A stretch of DNA of 64,000 nucleotides from an uncultured Lachnospiraceae bacterium (lineage in GTDB: Bacteria > Bacillota > Clostridia > Lachnospirales > Lachnospiraceae): positions 186,001 through 250,000 of the forward strand of contig CANQPM010000001.1 of assembly GCA_947625775.1 (NCBI GenBank). Reading direction: 5' to 3'. Both the position numbers and the translations under genes were made by a program. Below are positions 53,623 through 63,880 of this stretch, in pieces; position 1 is the stretch's first letter, and each line of letters opens with the position of its first letter. The notes beneath the pieces were generated by a model. It did not search any database. It had not been told where the DNA came from and saw only the letters and a program-made list of their open reading frames with translations.

Positions 53623-55458
53623 TTAATAGTAATAATTACCCCCAATGTCATATAATGCATCATAAATAAGCCCGTATATATCGTCTTGCGTCATATCAAA
53701 TACATTTACAGAGTTTTCGGGAATCTCTATATCGCCGTCAAACGGCTCTACTGAAAGGCTGCCTGTCATAATCAGCTCATCACCGCCAGCGCTCACCGTC
53801 AGATTGTCAAGGTCAAGCGTGTAGCTCTCGCCCTTTGTAATATCCGTAAACGCGCCGTTGCCCATGATCCCAAACGAATCATAGTCGACCTCCATTGTAA
53901 TGCCAAAGTCAAATGAATTGTCAGAGTATGTCCAGTCATTCCAAAAAGTCAGCTCCAAATCATCGTCACTATTGTCACCGTAAAAATCAATGCCTATATT
54001 ATCACTGTAATTTTCATCTGTTACCTCTGCCGCCCTGGTTAAGCTGATGCCTAGCTCCTCGCCGTCATCCGAGCCAAAGATTATATCTATGCTTACATCG
54101 TCAAGCGTGCGCTCCTCGCCCTCGAAGTCCGCCGTAAACTCAAAATACCCGTAATCCCCCGACATATCTGCCTTGTCGCACATTATCTGCAGAATGCGTC
54201 CCTCCTTGTCAAAGTACACGTTTATGACAAGGTCTTCGTCAAGCTGCATGCCAAGAAGCGTTTCCGTAACCTCGTCTATCTCATCCTTATAAGAGTCATA
54301 GTCAGCGTCCTCGTCAACGTAATCAGCAAAAGATTTCTCAATCGTTTCAAGGTAGTAATCGCTCTCCATAATGTCATTCTTAATGCCTTCAAGAAATGCG
54401 TTTGCGTCGTCCTTGGCTATTGTGATGGTAATGCCGCTGCATTGCGCGGTCTTTCCTCTTACTTCAAATTCCTTTTTTTCCTTGAGCTTGGCATACTGGA
54501 CTGTATCCTTTATCTCTGATACACGCTGCGAAAGCTTACTTATAAGCTCCTGCTCTGATTCAGAAAGGTCTGCGCCAGACGTAACCCCCTCAAGTATTGC
54601 CTCACTGTAGTCCTCTGGAATCTCCTCGCCGATAAGTTCTCTCCATGCGGAATTATTATAATCCTCAACAAATGTCGCAAAGTCAAGGCTGTAAACGTCA
54701 TCTGAAAGCATAGGAATATTAAGGTATATAACAGTATCGTCAACCGTAATATCAGCTATAGACATATTAAAGCCTGCGGTGCCAGCGCTTATGCTGCAAT
54801 TACCCTGTTTATTCTTTGCATCTGAAACGCCGTCAAGCTCAACGCTTACATTTTCAATATCCTCTGAGGGCAGGCTGAATGATACATCAAGATTTAAATG
54901 TGAGGGCTGCTCACTGATTCTCTCTGACAGCGCCTTGAAATCAATTTTATCTGAAATTGATGTAGTGTACGACTTCATTTCCTCCGAGATATTGTCCAGG
55001 CCTGCCTTTAACGTATCCTCGGGATTTTTGCTACTAAGATTTCTTACGGCAACTGCCACGATTCCGATTATAAGCACTGCCGCCAATGCGACGATAATGC
55101 CGATAATTATGCCTGCCTTGCCCTTCTTTGGCTGCTGGTACTGCATTGCTGGATTGGGCTGCTGCTGCCCATAGCTATAATTCTGCGGCTGCTGTGAATA
55201 TCCGCCCTGCTGCTGCTGACCATAGCTGTAGCTGCCATTCTGCGGCTGCTGGTACTGCATTGCTGGATTGGGCTGCTGTACATATGCTCCCTGCTGCGGC
55301 TGTTGGGACTGCGGCTGCGACGCCTGACCATAGCTGCCATTCTGCGGCTGCGCAGGCTTCTCCAGGCTTACGCCGCCAGACGCTGTCGTCTGCTGTCCGT
55401 TTTCTGTTACATTGTTGTTTTCTTCCACTTTTTCATTTCTCCTTTTGTTTCTGAACAT
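53623..55458 (-). CDS. DUF6583-like anchored protein with Gln/Pro-rich cytoplasmic tail
   Basis: This 611-aa protein has an N-terminal cytoplasmic region of about 115 residues that is rich in Q, P, G, Y and N, with the unit QQPNPAMQYQQP repeated. A single membrane segment (about 117-140, GIIIGIIVALAAVLIIGIV) follows, then an acidic extracytoplasmic domain of about 470 residues. The latter resembles the DUF6583 group of Clostridial surface proteins. Position between ABC ATPase and permease genes suggests association with that transporter. Confidence 0.75.
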   Translation of the reverse strand: MFRNKRRNEKVEENNNVTENGQQTTASGGVSLEKPAQPQNGSYGQASQPQSQQPQQGAYVQQPNPAMQYQQPQNGSYSYGQQQQGGYSQQPQNYSYGQQQPNPAMQYQQPKKGKAGIIIGIIVALAAVLIIGIVAVAVRNLSSKNPEDTLKAGLDNISEEMKSYTTSISDKIDFKALSERISEQPSHLNLDVSFSLPSEDIENVSVELDGVSDAKNKQGNCSISAGTAGFNMSIADITVDDTVIYLNIPMLSDDVYSLDFATFVEDYNNSAWRELIGEEIPEDYSEAILEGVTSGADLSESEQELISKLSQRVSEIKDTVQYAKLKEKKEFEVRGKTAQCSGITITIAKDDANAFLEGIKNDIMESDYYLETIEKSFADYVDEDADYDSYKDEIDEVTETLLGMQLDEDLVINVYFDKEGRILQIMCDKADMSGDYGYFEFTADFEGEERTLDDVSIDIIFGSDDGEELGISLTRAAEVTDENYSDNIGIDFYGDNSDDDLELTFWNDWTYSDNSFDFGITMEVDYDSFGIMGNGAFTDITKGESYTLDLDNLTVSAGGDELIMTGSLSVEPFDGDIEIPENSVNVFDMTQDDIYGLIYDALYDIGGNYYY

Positions 55459-55518
55459 TGGTCAAGCATTTGCAAATTTCCTCCCGTAAAATGTCTGCAA
55501 TTGCCTATTGACAACCAG

Positions 55519-56190
55519 TTACTGAATTTCATATAGTAATTTTTCCCCTCTAAGGCTTCTGTCTATCTCCCTGCAGCCTCCCCCTTTGAGGGCATAAATC
55601 CTATCACATATATCAAGGTCGCTTTCCTCGTGCGTCGCAATCAAAATCGTACCGCCCGACTGCCTGTAGCCTGAAAGCCACCCCCTAATATCCGCCTTTG
55701 CGGGCAAATCAAGCGCCGCATCAGGCTCGTCTAAAATTAAAACAGGCGGTTTTCCCGCCATAGCGCAGGCTATGCTCACGCGCTTTTTCATGCCTCCCGA
55801 AAGCCTTCCCGCCTTCATGCGGCACATCTTATCTATGCCGAGGGTTTTTAAAAAGCCTTCATTTATCTCGTGCTCCAAAAAACGCCTGTCGCGATACCAT
55901 ATGAGCAGATTGTCCTTTACGCTCAGCTCCGGTATCAGATTGCTTTCCTGCGGCACATACCCCGTATAGCTTTTATAAGTCCTCCTGTCCGCCCTTGCTC
56001 CGTCAAAAAATATCCCGCCCCTGTCCGCGTCACGAAGTCCTGAAAGGATATTTAGCAGCGTGGACTTGCCGCAGCCGTTTGCGCCTACAATTCCTACGCA
56101 CTGCCCCGCGCCCGCCGACAGGCTTACGCCGTTTAGGACTACCCTTCTGCCGTATGCGCTTACTATGCCGTCTGCCACAACACGCTCCAT
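55519..56190 (-). CDS. ABC transporter ATP-binding protein
   Basis: This 223-aa ATPase has Walker A GANGCGKST, signature GRLSGGMKKRVSI and Walker B PVLILDEPDAALD. ATG 56190 is preferred to an in-frame TTG at 56199, which is too close to the GGAGGAG site. It lies 51 bp after the Rep_3 gene and 61 bp before the anchored protein gene. Confidence 0.92.
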   Translation of the reverse strand: MERVVADGIVSAYGRRVVLNGVSLSAGAGQCVGIVGANGCGKSTLLNILSGLRDADRGGIFFDGARADRRTYKSYTGYVPQESNLIPELSVKDNLLIWYRDRRFLEHEINEGFLKTLGIDKMCRMKAGRLSGGMKKRVSIACAMAGKPPVLILDEPDAALDLPAKADIRGWLSGYRQSGGTILIATHEESDLDICDRIYALKGGGCREIDRSLRGEKLLYEIQ

Positions 56191-56240
56191 TAAATCCAAG
56201 CTCCTCCACGTTTTTTCAAATCCGCCGCAAAAACTGCCCT

Positions 56241-57341
56241 TTACCCATTCGACAAAATCTGCTTTTCGAGGTCGTCAAAATCCATCTGCGAATACAGGTT
56301 TTCTTCCTTCTTCTTTGAGCCCTTTTTGACAGCGCCTGTCTGCTCATTTTCCTTTGCCTGCGCGCCCTCATTAAAGCCGTTTTTCAGCAGGGTAAGCGCA
56401 TAGCCTACCTTGTTGTCCGCCTCTTTTTTCATTGTGTATGCCAGTATCTCAAAAAGCTGCTCCCGCGTGCGGTCGTTTGCCTTTGCCGTGCGCAGGATAT
56501 CCCGCGCCTCCTTTAGCGAGCAGCCAATCACATCTATGATGTCCTGCTCCTCCTCGGTAGCGATAAAGGATTTGCCGTTTTTGTCTATTGTTTCATACTC
56601 TACTATTGTTCTGTTGCGCTTTACTTTCTTTACCTTGAAGCGCACGGCGCCTATGCTGCGCTGTCCGCTGGGCAGCTTTTCATATATCAGCTCATACTCA
56701 AAGGAAATGTCAGTGTTGCCGTTAATCTCCTCATAGGACTTGTCAAGCATCTCGCGCTTGACATTGCCGTTTGCGTAGGAGTCGGGTATCTTCATCATTT
56801 TCCTCAGTTCGTCGAAGGAGATTGTAAATGTGCCGCCGTTGAAATTTTCCTTGTCCTTTAGCAGATAGTAAAGCCTTTTTGAATATTTTTTTGTCAGGTT
56901 CAGCGGGTATTCAATGCGGTAATACGCGCCCTGTTTTGCGGAAATTATCATTTCCTTTACCTCGGGATGGAGGTCTAGCACTATCTTGCTGCGCCCCTCG
57001 TCGCCGCGCTTTTTCTGGTATTTTATCTTGCTGAACCACGGATAATATATGTCCGTGCCCTCGTCCTCCTTCAAGCGGAAGCCGAGCCCCTCAAATTTCT
57101 TGACTGCCTTCTGCAGATAAGAATATGCGTTTGACTCGTCCTGCAGGTTATAGAGGTGCTTGACGTCGCTGATGTTTATCTCATAGCGCGTATTTTCCTC
57201 CGTGTCGTCGCCTTCGCCGACTATGCCAAGCAAAATGTCAAGTATATCATTCTGCCTACGGTCCAAATCATATCTCGCCTCTATAATGGTCTGCGGTCTG
57301 AAGGCAACCTCCGTGCCGCCCATCTTTTTCTTACGATTCAT
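56241..57341 (-). CDS. Rep_3-type replication initiator homologue
   Basis: This 366-aa protein resembles plasmid RepB/Rep_3 initiators, with two winged-helix domains: residues about 20-140 (ILDILLGIV, ISDVKHLYNLQDE) and 150-260 (YPLNLTKKYSKRLYYLLKD, SFDELRKMMKIPDSY). No iterons or AT-rich origin pattern was found in the 185 bp upstream. On a chromosome it may be a domesticated DNA-binding regulator or a plasmid relic. It is first in a series with ABC transporter genes. Confidence 0.82.
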   Translation of the reverse strand: MNRKKKMGGTEVAFRPQTIIEARYDLDRRQNDILDILLGIVGEGDDTEENTRYEINISDVKHLYNLQDESNAYSYLQKAVKKFEGLGFRLKEDEGTDIYYPWFSKIKYQKKRGDEGRSKIVLDLHPEVKEMIISAKQGAYYRIEYPLNLTKKYSKRLYYLLKDKENFNGGTFTISFDELRKMMKIPDSYANGNVKREMLDKSYEEINGNTDISFEYELIYEKLPSGQRSIGAVRFKVKKVKRNRTIVEYETIDKNGKSFIATEEEQDIIDVIGCSLKEARDILRTAKANDRTREQLFEILAYTMKKEADNKVGYALTLLKNGFNEGAQAKENEQTGAVKKGSKKKEENLYSQMDFDDLEKQILSNG

Positions 57342-57526
57342 TTACTCACCTGTCCCATTAATGTTTAGATGAAAGATTTGTGTACTTTCTTATAATAATC
57401 TAAAATGCGGATAAAGGCAAATGTTTTTTGTATTTTGTTATAATTCCGCTTTCTTTTCGTTTATTCTTTATAAATGTAAGATGTCATTTCAGTTCAATTA
57501 GATAAACTTATTGTATTAATCAGTTA

Positions 57527-60091
57527 TTATTTATGATTTATACTCCTTCTATGTTTTATGAATACCAAAATAATCAACAGCAGCGTAAACAAAGATATTA
57601 ATGTTCCGCATTTCAGTCCCTCAGTGCAGTAATCAAGCTTTAATAAATGTGTTCCTTTGCTGACTTCAACACCCATAAACATATCATTTATTTTGTATAT
57701 TTTTGTTGGTTTTCCATCTATTTGGGCATTCCATCCTTTGCTGTACGGAACAGCAATACATACAATATTATCCTCATTCAGATTTAATTTGCTCACTATT
57801 GCATTGGCAGATACCTGAGTATCAATAACCCCTTCTTTTCTTTGGGCAATATAATCCTTATACCCTGTAAAGTCATAATAGCACAATGCCAAATCCTTTA
57901 TATTTATGACAGCGCCTTCGGCAAATGATATCGTTATATTTGTCGGATTGTTCCAATACACCTGCCCCAAATCAGCGCCAGTCATTCCATTATCATACTG
58001 TGTGACTATTATCGAATGCGAGGAAGGAGCATCTTCCACAAAAACATTAAATTTACAATTTCCCGATCTAGTTACCAAATAATTTTCACAATTATTATGC
58101 AGCTGGGCAGACAATTTAATTGTACCGCCATCCTGTACCGTAATCATGCCATCATATAAGATTGCCTTATCAATTTCTGTAATTGTATATGGAATGTTTT
58201 TCAACTGGTTATCGTAATCAATGGTAGTTTCCAAAGTCCCATAATAATCCTCTATGGCAGCAGCCTGAAGCATGACTTGCTGTTTTTCAAAACCAGTCAT
58301 ATTTGAATAGGCGTTTTCATCAAAAACATTCCTATATGTATATACTATCGGCAGTACGCATTGATTCTCATACAGAACCCATGCATTATCTGCGGTATTC
58401 TGAACAGGTACGCAGCCATAAGGAACTTGCCAATCTGGATCATTTGCCAATATAAGATATTTGACAGCGCATAAAGATTCCAGCGCCATCCTACTACGCA
58501 GCCCATAAGTATGATAATCATCAGTTTCATTGACATTCCATTCTCTCAGCGCCCTTGTATAACTTGAATTTAATATGCTAAAATAACCCGAAACCCCATG
58601 ATATCCTTGGCTAAACCCTGCATTCATCGCAGTATATGGGGCTTGGGCTGTTCTCTGATAATCTATCCTGTAAAAATCCCCTTCCATATTGTTTGACAGT
58701 TCGGATACGGTATTTCCTTCCCCAATTTCATCAAGAGCCGTGTCACTTGCCATAACATGCCATCCGCGTATATTTATTATTGCAACAGCAAAAAATAAGA
58801 TGAACATGCCAAGTTTTTCTTTTTTAATTTTTTGAAAAAACGGCAGAATAAAGACAGTTAATCCTACAATTATGACGCTTCCGAATATTGTAATTCGAAA
58901 TCGTTCATGGTCTAATATAGACATTCTTTTTCCACATGCCACTAAAAAAGCCATCAGCATGGCAGAACATACTTTCGGGGGGGGTAATAATGTCGGAATT
59001 TTATCCCAAAATTTTACCATCAAATATGCAATATACAGTATAAACACAATATGCCATCGGTTATATACTCCCCCGCCAGTCATAATAGCGCTGGCTGGTG
59101 GACACAGACATAAAAAAAACATTAAAATAATATTTCTCTTTTCATTAAATACGCCCTTAGCAGACAGTATCCACAAAATCATAAACACGCCTATTGTACT
59201 GACGGACATCACCTGATTGAGATTACTATACGGAGGGTATAGGACATTTACAAAAAATTCTTTTATTTCTGAAAAAGAAGCAAATAAATTTATTTTAACA
59301 TTTGGAATTCTATTGCATTGAAGATAGCCAAGTACCGAAGGAATAAATATAAAAGCAGAAAGGCAAAGCCCTGCCGCATATTCCAACACCAAATTTTTTA
59401 TAATACATATTGAATTTTTGAAAGCTGTCTTATTTTGTGCAAGAATATAAATCGTATATACCGCAATCGATAGAGAGCCAATATATAAATAAAAAAATCC
59501 ACATAACGCAAAGGAAAAAACACTTGCGCCAAGAACGCCTTTCTTCTTTCCAACAATTGAGCGTTGTGTGCCCAGCAGCATAAGCGGAATGAAAATCATA
59601 GCATGCGCAAAATTGTAATACAGCTCGCATTGATAAGTAAAACCAGAGAAAGAGTATAGCAAAGCCCCAACAGCATATGCAAACGGACTTTTATCTTTCT
59701 TATGAGCTTGTACAAATGCGATAAATGCAATCCCGCCAAGATAAATCTGTAAATAAAGTAGAAAATTAAAAAAATAAGGAAGCAAATCTTCTCTGACCAA
59801 AGCGGAAAAGATATAAAGTGGATTCCCAAGTCCATAATAATTTAATGTTGCTATAGTGTCTTCTCCCATTGCCAGAGTCCATTCAATAAAAGGAAAAGAG
59901 TGATTTGCAAGAAAATCAATAACAAGCTGTCTGATATACCGCATTGCGGGGAAATATTGCATTTGTCCATCAGTGCCATTAAAAGCAATCCGCTTGTTTT
60001 GATACATAACATATAAATGCGCCGCAGCATATGCCCAGAATATAGCAGAATACAAAAAATATTTGCAAGCTCCGAAAATTTTCTTTTTCAT
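57527..60091 (-). CDS. YfhO family polytopic membrane protein
   Basis: This 854-aa protein starts at ATG 60091 (MKKKIFGACKYF) after AAAGGAG. It has about 12-13 membrane segments over the first 470 residues, a large external domain and a final C-terminal helix. The IAFNGTDGQMQYFPAMRYIR motif near residue 35 and the GYHGVSGYFSILNSSYTRAL region are typical of YfhO, a GT-C-like family linked to glycosylation of wall polymers such as lipoteichoic acid. The sugar donor and acceptor are not evident. Confidence 0.9.
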   Translation of the reverse strand: MKKKIFGACKYFLYSAIFWAYAAAHLYVMYQNKRIAFNGTDGQMQYFPAMRYIRQLVIDFLANHSFPFIEWTLAMGEDTIATLNYYGLGNPLYIFSALVREDLLPYFFNFLLYLQIYLGGIAFIAFVQAHKKDKSPFAYAVGALLYSFSGFTYQCELYYNFAHAMIFIPLMLLGTQRSIVGKKKGVLGASVFSFALCGFFYLYIGSLSIAVYTIYILAQNKTAFKNSICIIKNLVLEYAAGLCLSAFIFIPSVLGYLQCNRIPNVKINLFASFSEIKEFFVNVLYPPYSNLNQVMSVSTIGVFMILWILSAKGVFNEKRNIILMFFLCLCPPASAIMTGGGVYNRWHIVFILYIAYLMVKFWDKIPTLLPPPKVCSAMLMAFLVACGKRMSILDHERFRITIFGSVIIVGLTVFILPFFQKIKKEKLGMFILFFAVAIINIRGWHVMASDTALDEIGEGNTVSELSNNMEGDFYRIDYQRTAQAPYTAMNAGFSQGYHGVSGYFSILNSSYTRALREWNVNETDDYHTYGLRSRMALESLCAVKYLILANDPDWQVPYGCVPVQNTADNAWVLYENQCVLPIVYTYRNVFDENAYSNMTGFEKQQVMLQAAAIEDYYGTLETTIDYDNQLKNIPYTITEIDKAILYDGMITVQDGGTIKLSAQLHNNCENYLVTRSGNCKFNVFVEDAPSSHSIIVTQYDNGMTGADLGQVYWNNPTNITISFAEGAVINIKDLALCYYDFTGYKDYIAQRKEGVIDTQVSANAIVSKLNLNEDNIVCIAVPYSKGWNAQIDGKPTKIYKINDMFMGVEVSKGTHLLKLDYCTEGLKCGTLISLFTLLLIILVFIKHRRSINHK

Positions 60092-60348
60092 ATATGACTC
60101 CTTTAAGCCAAGGTGTTTAGTAATCATTATATAAACAATTTATCAATCTATCAATAGTTTTTTATTACAAACACTCCCTACAAACACTCCTTATCCTGTT
60201 TCAAGAAATATCTTTCCTTTTTGTACTCGCTCTTGGAGCGGAACGCTAGATTTTTATGCCTATCTCCCTATCATCGGCAAAAACTTCATGTATGTCTAAC
60301 GCTTATCACCCGCAGCATTCTGTCAGTCTCCCCAACCACTGCCATTAC

Positions 60349-61611
60349 TCAGCCCAACCGATTATACCTTACCTCCTCATACCGCCCATGCAGCGCCTTC
60401 ATCTCCTCATCATCTGAAAGCCCCGCATTTTTTTCAAGCTCTGTCGGCGTTTCAGATGGGGCGGGCAGCTCTTTTCTGTGCTTTCTGATAGTCCTTTTAT
60501 ACTGCCGCCTTATGCGCGCCGCCTCACTGTTGTCCGTATGCTTCCTCACAAGCGATAATATTTCCTCCTTGTAAACAGGCTCGTCTTCAAGCTCCTCAAC
60601 CTTGTCTCCGTTGTCGTCTGTCTCACGCCTAAAATCCGCAAATACCTGCCGCACTGCCATTACCACGGCATACAGCACAAGCGCTCCGACCACCACACAA
60701 ATTATCCAAAACAAGCCATTCCACATCTTTGTGAGTTTAGGATTAGGCTCCGCCGCCTCCATAAGCTCAAGCATAGCGTTTTCCGCGCCCATGCCTCTTT
60801 CCTGAAATTCAAACCCGCTGTGCACCTCATAAGGCACAATCCCTGTCTCGCCAAACCACTCCCGTATATCCGTGTACCGCCTAAACCCTGCCATAAATAC
60901 AGACGGGACTATCGCAACCAAAATCAGAACCGCATACGCTAAAATCATAGCGCCGCCTATTCCGTACACGCGTTTCTTTGGTATTCCCTTCGTGCGCTTA
61001 TTAAGCTCAATATACTCGCCTGTAGTTTCCAGAAACCTGTACGCAAGCACGACAAAAAAATAAGCTATCGCGCTGAAAAACGCCAAATCGCACATGCTCT
61101 TTGAGTTAAAGCCAAGCCCCAGCACATACATCACGGCAAAATACCACACAAACGAAAGCGACGGACTCTCAAAAAAGCTTTTGCCGTTCACCGCAAACGG
61201 ATCGTTGTCCTTCTCTGCCCTAGTCCTGACCAGCCTGTTATGAAACTGCTTTCCTACAATAAACAGCGCCTCCAGAGTTATCCCCACAGCATAAACCGTA
61301 TCGCCCGTTTTCCATTCCCGCCGAAAAAATAAAAAAGGCGCAAGCGCGACAAGCATCAACGCGCAAATCCCGATATAGCCCGCAAGCGTCTTTACATGCT
61401 TTGAAGCAAGCGATGTCACAGCCACAGGCGCCACAATTATCAAACATTTGACATAAAGCGCCGCCGCGCCGCCCTGCTGCGTGAGACTTCCCATAGCAAA
61501 CGCCAGCGGAATAAAAAGCGCAAATATAAGCGTAACATGAAGCCATTCAACTATTTTCTTAAAGCCCTTTATGCCCCTTGCTATATTCAAGCCCGCCACA
61601 GCTCCCCTCAA
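60349..61611 (-). CDS. Membrane protein of a MoxR-DUF58 operon, DUF4129-like C-terminus
   Basis: This protein of up to 420 residues has about nine membrane segments and a cytoplasmic C-terminal tail (about 345-420) with RRQYKRTIRKHRKELP, ETPTELEKNAGL and RYEEVRYNRLG, as in DUF4129 proteins. The longest frame starts with TTG at 61611 near GAGGGGAG; a downstream TTG or GTG cannot be excluded. It is encoded after DUF58 and MoxR, a frequent trio; the transglutaminase gene often found with them is absent here. Confidence 0.75.
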   Translation of the reverse strand: MRGAVAGLNIARGIKGFKKIVEWLHVTLIFALFIPLAFAMGSLTQQGGAAALYVKCLIIVAPVAVTSLASKHVKTLAGYIGICALMLVALAPFLFFRREWKTGDTVYAVGITLEALFIVGKQFHNRLVRTRAEKDNDPFAVNGKSFFESPSLSFVWYFAVMYVLGLGFNSKSMCDLAFFSAIAYFFVVLAYRFLETTGEYIELNKRTKGIPKKRVYGIGGAMILAYAVLILVAIVPSVFMAGFRRYTDIREWFGETGIVPYEVHSGFEFQERGMGAENAMLELMEAAEPNPKLTKMWNGLFWIICVVVGALVLYAVVMAVRQVFADFRRETDDNGDKVEELEDEPVYKEEILSLVRKHTDNSEAARIRRQYKRTIRKHRKELPAPSETPTELEKNAGLSDDEEMKALHGRYEEVRYNRLG

Positions 61612-61639
61612 ATTTATTTGCTAATAACTATGCAGCCGC

Positions 61640-62773
61640 CTACTGCATTTCCCTGTAATGCAGCACGATATTTTTACTGTCCGCAAACGGCGTCCGCGTA
61701 TAATTCCTATCCATTCCGCGCCTCACCGGACACACCACAACCGCCTGCCTCTCGCCCGCACAGCCCTTTATGCTCCTTAACACTTCATCATTCAAATTTT
61801 TCGTAATAAATATAAGCACCGTGTCCTCCGACACAGCAGCCTTTCCAAAAATGCCACAGTACTCCCTGCTTCCACTCTCCACGCGGTAATCCGCCAGCAT
61901 ACGCTCCAATGCAATAAGCCTGTTCTTTTGGCTTGTCGGAGCAAAGCCCGTGTCACAATTTCCGTCCTCCATATTTCCATTAAACCAAAAGCCCACCTCT
62001 ATATTCTGCCGTATAAGCCTGCGCGACAATGAAGCCGCTACCGAAATGCTCTCCTCCACCAAATCCTCATACTTCAAAATCCCATTATCCTCAACATCAA
62101 GGTAAATCATCGCCTTCTGTGAAAGCACGGAGTCAAAGGTATTTACCATCAGCTCGCCCGTCTTAGCGCTCGCCTTCCAGTTTATCGACTTCATAGGATC
62201 GTCAGTCGTATAGCCGCGTATCGTGCGGAAAGCAAACGGATCTTCATAAAGCCGTTTAGCGCACTGCATTGTCCCAAGCATGCGCTCGCACACAGCCATT
62301 ATTTCTGACACATCTGTCATTTTGGGATAGACATAAATATCCGCGCTGCAATTAAGCGCGCTTATCAAATGCTTCCTGTAAAAAAGCGCATAGGAGTTTA
62401 AATCCGCCTCCTCAATGCCGTAATGCCCCCGCCGCCTGCAGGTAAGCGGTATCTCACGCGTGATTTTCTGCCTGCCAAGCACTGCGAAAATATCACGCTT
62501 ATATATATAATCGCTGACATTCGTATTCTCCGTGTCCGCAAAATCCAGCTCCTTAGATGTATGGAAGCCCACCTCGATCACAGGCACAGGCATAGCCTTT
62601 CTGTTCTCTATAACCTCATACAGCTTTGTGGACTCGCCCGCATAAAGCGCATCAGCGCCAAACCACAGCCTTACGGTTATATTTTTCGCCCAATGCCGCC
62701 TGTAGTACCGCTCCCACAAAAAAGTGGCAATAAATATGCCAAGCAGAAAAAATATTATCATCTTCTTGTCCAA
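61640..62773 (-). CDS. DUF58 family protein
   Basis: This 377-aa protein has an N-terminal membrane segment (5-20) and the DUF58 signature RTIRGYTTDDPMKSINWKAS near residue 190, followed by a VWA-like fold without a full metal site. The start overlaps the MoxR gene by 16 bases. DUF58 proteins pair with MoxR ATPases in membrane-associated assemblies. Confidence 0.93.
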   Translation of the reverse strand: MDKKMIIFFLLGIFIATFLWERYYRRHWAKNITVRLWFGADALYAGESTKLYEVIENRKAMPVPVIEVGFHTSKELDFADTENTNVSDYIYKRDIFAVLGRQKITREIPLTCRRRGHYGIEEADLNSYALFYRKHLISALNCSADIYVYPKMTDVSEIMAVCERMLGTMQCAKRLYEDPFAFRTIRGYTTDDPMKSINWKASAKTGELMVNTFDSVLSQKAMIYLDVEDNGILKYEDLVEESISVAASLSRRLIRQNIEVGFWFNGNMEDGNCDTGFAPTSQKNRLIALERMLADYRVESGSREYCGIFGKAAVSEDTVLIFITKNLNDEVLRSIKGCAGERQAVVVCPVRRGMDRNYTRTPFADSKNIVLHYREMQ

Positions 62774-63708
62774 TCCTCTGTCGGCAGCGCCACGCTGTCA
62801 AGCAGCCCCTGTACAAACGCCCTTTTCTGCGCCTCGTCAAGCTCGCCCACAAGCCTGTGGCACAACACATAAATCGCCACTGCCTTAATGTCCTCGGGCA
62901 CTACATAATCCCTGCCGTTCACCAGCGCATACCCCTGTGACGCGCTCAGCAGCGCAAGCGTTCCTCTCGGGCTTACGCCCTGCGGCAGCGCCGTTCCCGT
63001 ATGCTTTCGTGTCGCCTGCACAAGCGACACGATATATCCCCGCAAATCGTCATGCACATACACGTCACGGCAGCACGACTGCAGCCGCCTTATTTCCTCA
63101 TCAGTGCATACCGCACTCACACTCTCCAGCGGCTCGTCATGTATGAAACGGTCAAGCATCATGCGCTCCTCGGCTTCGCTCATATTTCCCATACTTATCT
63201 TCATCAGAAAACGGTCAAGCTGCGCCTCGGGAAGCGGAAAACACCCTATGGTCTCTATCGGATTCTGCGTCGCTATAACAAAAAACGGCGCGGAAAGCCT
63301 TCTTGTCACCTTGTCCACAGTAACCTGTCCCTCCGCCATACATTCAAGCAGGCTCGACTGTGTCCTCGGCGTAGCCCTGTTTATCTCGTCAGCTAGAAGT
63401 ATATTTGTAAAAACAGGTCCTTCCTTAAAAGTAAATTCGCCCTTCTCCTGATTAAAAAACGACAGTCCTGTCACATCGCTTGGGAGAAGGTCGGGCGTAA
63501 ACTGAACCCTGTCAAACCTGCACCCCATAGACTTTGCAATCGTTTTGGCAAGCACGGTTTTCCCCGTGCCAGGCACGTCCTCCAAAAGCACATGCCCGTT
63601 AGCCGCTATCGCCGCGAGCATAAGGCGCGTAACCTCCTCCTTGCCGATTACCACCCTTGCGACATTTTCTTCTATTTTTGACAATATATTATTTATATTT
63701 GTGTCCAC
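62758..63708 (-). CDS. MoxR family AAA+ ATPase
   Basis: This 316-aa ATPase is of the canonical MoxR type: Walker A EDVPGTGKTVLAK, Walker B LLADEINRATPRTQSSLLE, sensor ATQNPIE and PLPEAQLDRF. It heads a three-gene operon with DUF58 and a membrane protein and is divergent from spoIIID. It is a different subfamily from the MoxR protein at 48225. Confidence 0.95.
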   Translation of the reverse strand: MDTNINNILSKIEENVARVVIGKEEVTRLMLAAIAANGHVLLEDVPGTGKTVLAKTIAKSMGCRFDRVQFTPDLLPSDVTGLSFFNQEKGEFTFKEGPVFTNILLADEINRATPRTQSSLLECMAEGQVTVDKVTRRLSAPFFVIATQNPIETIGCFPLPEAQLDRFLMKISMGNMSEAEERMMLDRFIHDEPLESVSAVCTDEEIRRLQSCCRDVYVHDDLRGYIVSLVQATRKHTGTALPQGVSPRGTLALLSASQGYALVNGRDYVVPEDIKAVAIYVLCHRLVGELDEAQKRAFVQGLLDSVALPTEDWTRR

Positions 63709-63880
63709 GCTTACCTCCGTTTCCGCTCATTCCCAAAACCGCCACAACCCTTATGCGCCTTCGCAGCCGCAGACGCCAGACGCTCAAAAATCACTTTTTG
63801 ATTGGCTTAATGCGTTCATAATCCCGCGCCGCGTCACATAGAATGTACAAATGCTTTCAAAAGGAGAACCTTTTCAGGTT

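Noticed and set aside
57342..57526. Replication origin iterons upstream of the Rep_3 gene
   Set aside because: The stretch is AT-rich but I could find no regular direct repeats.
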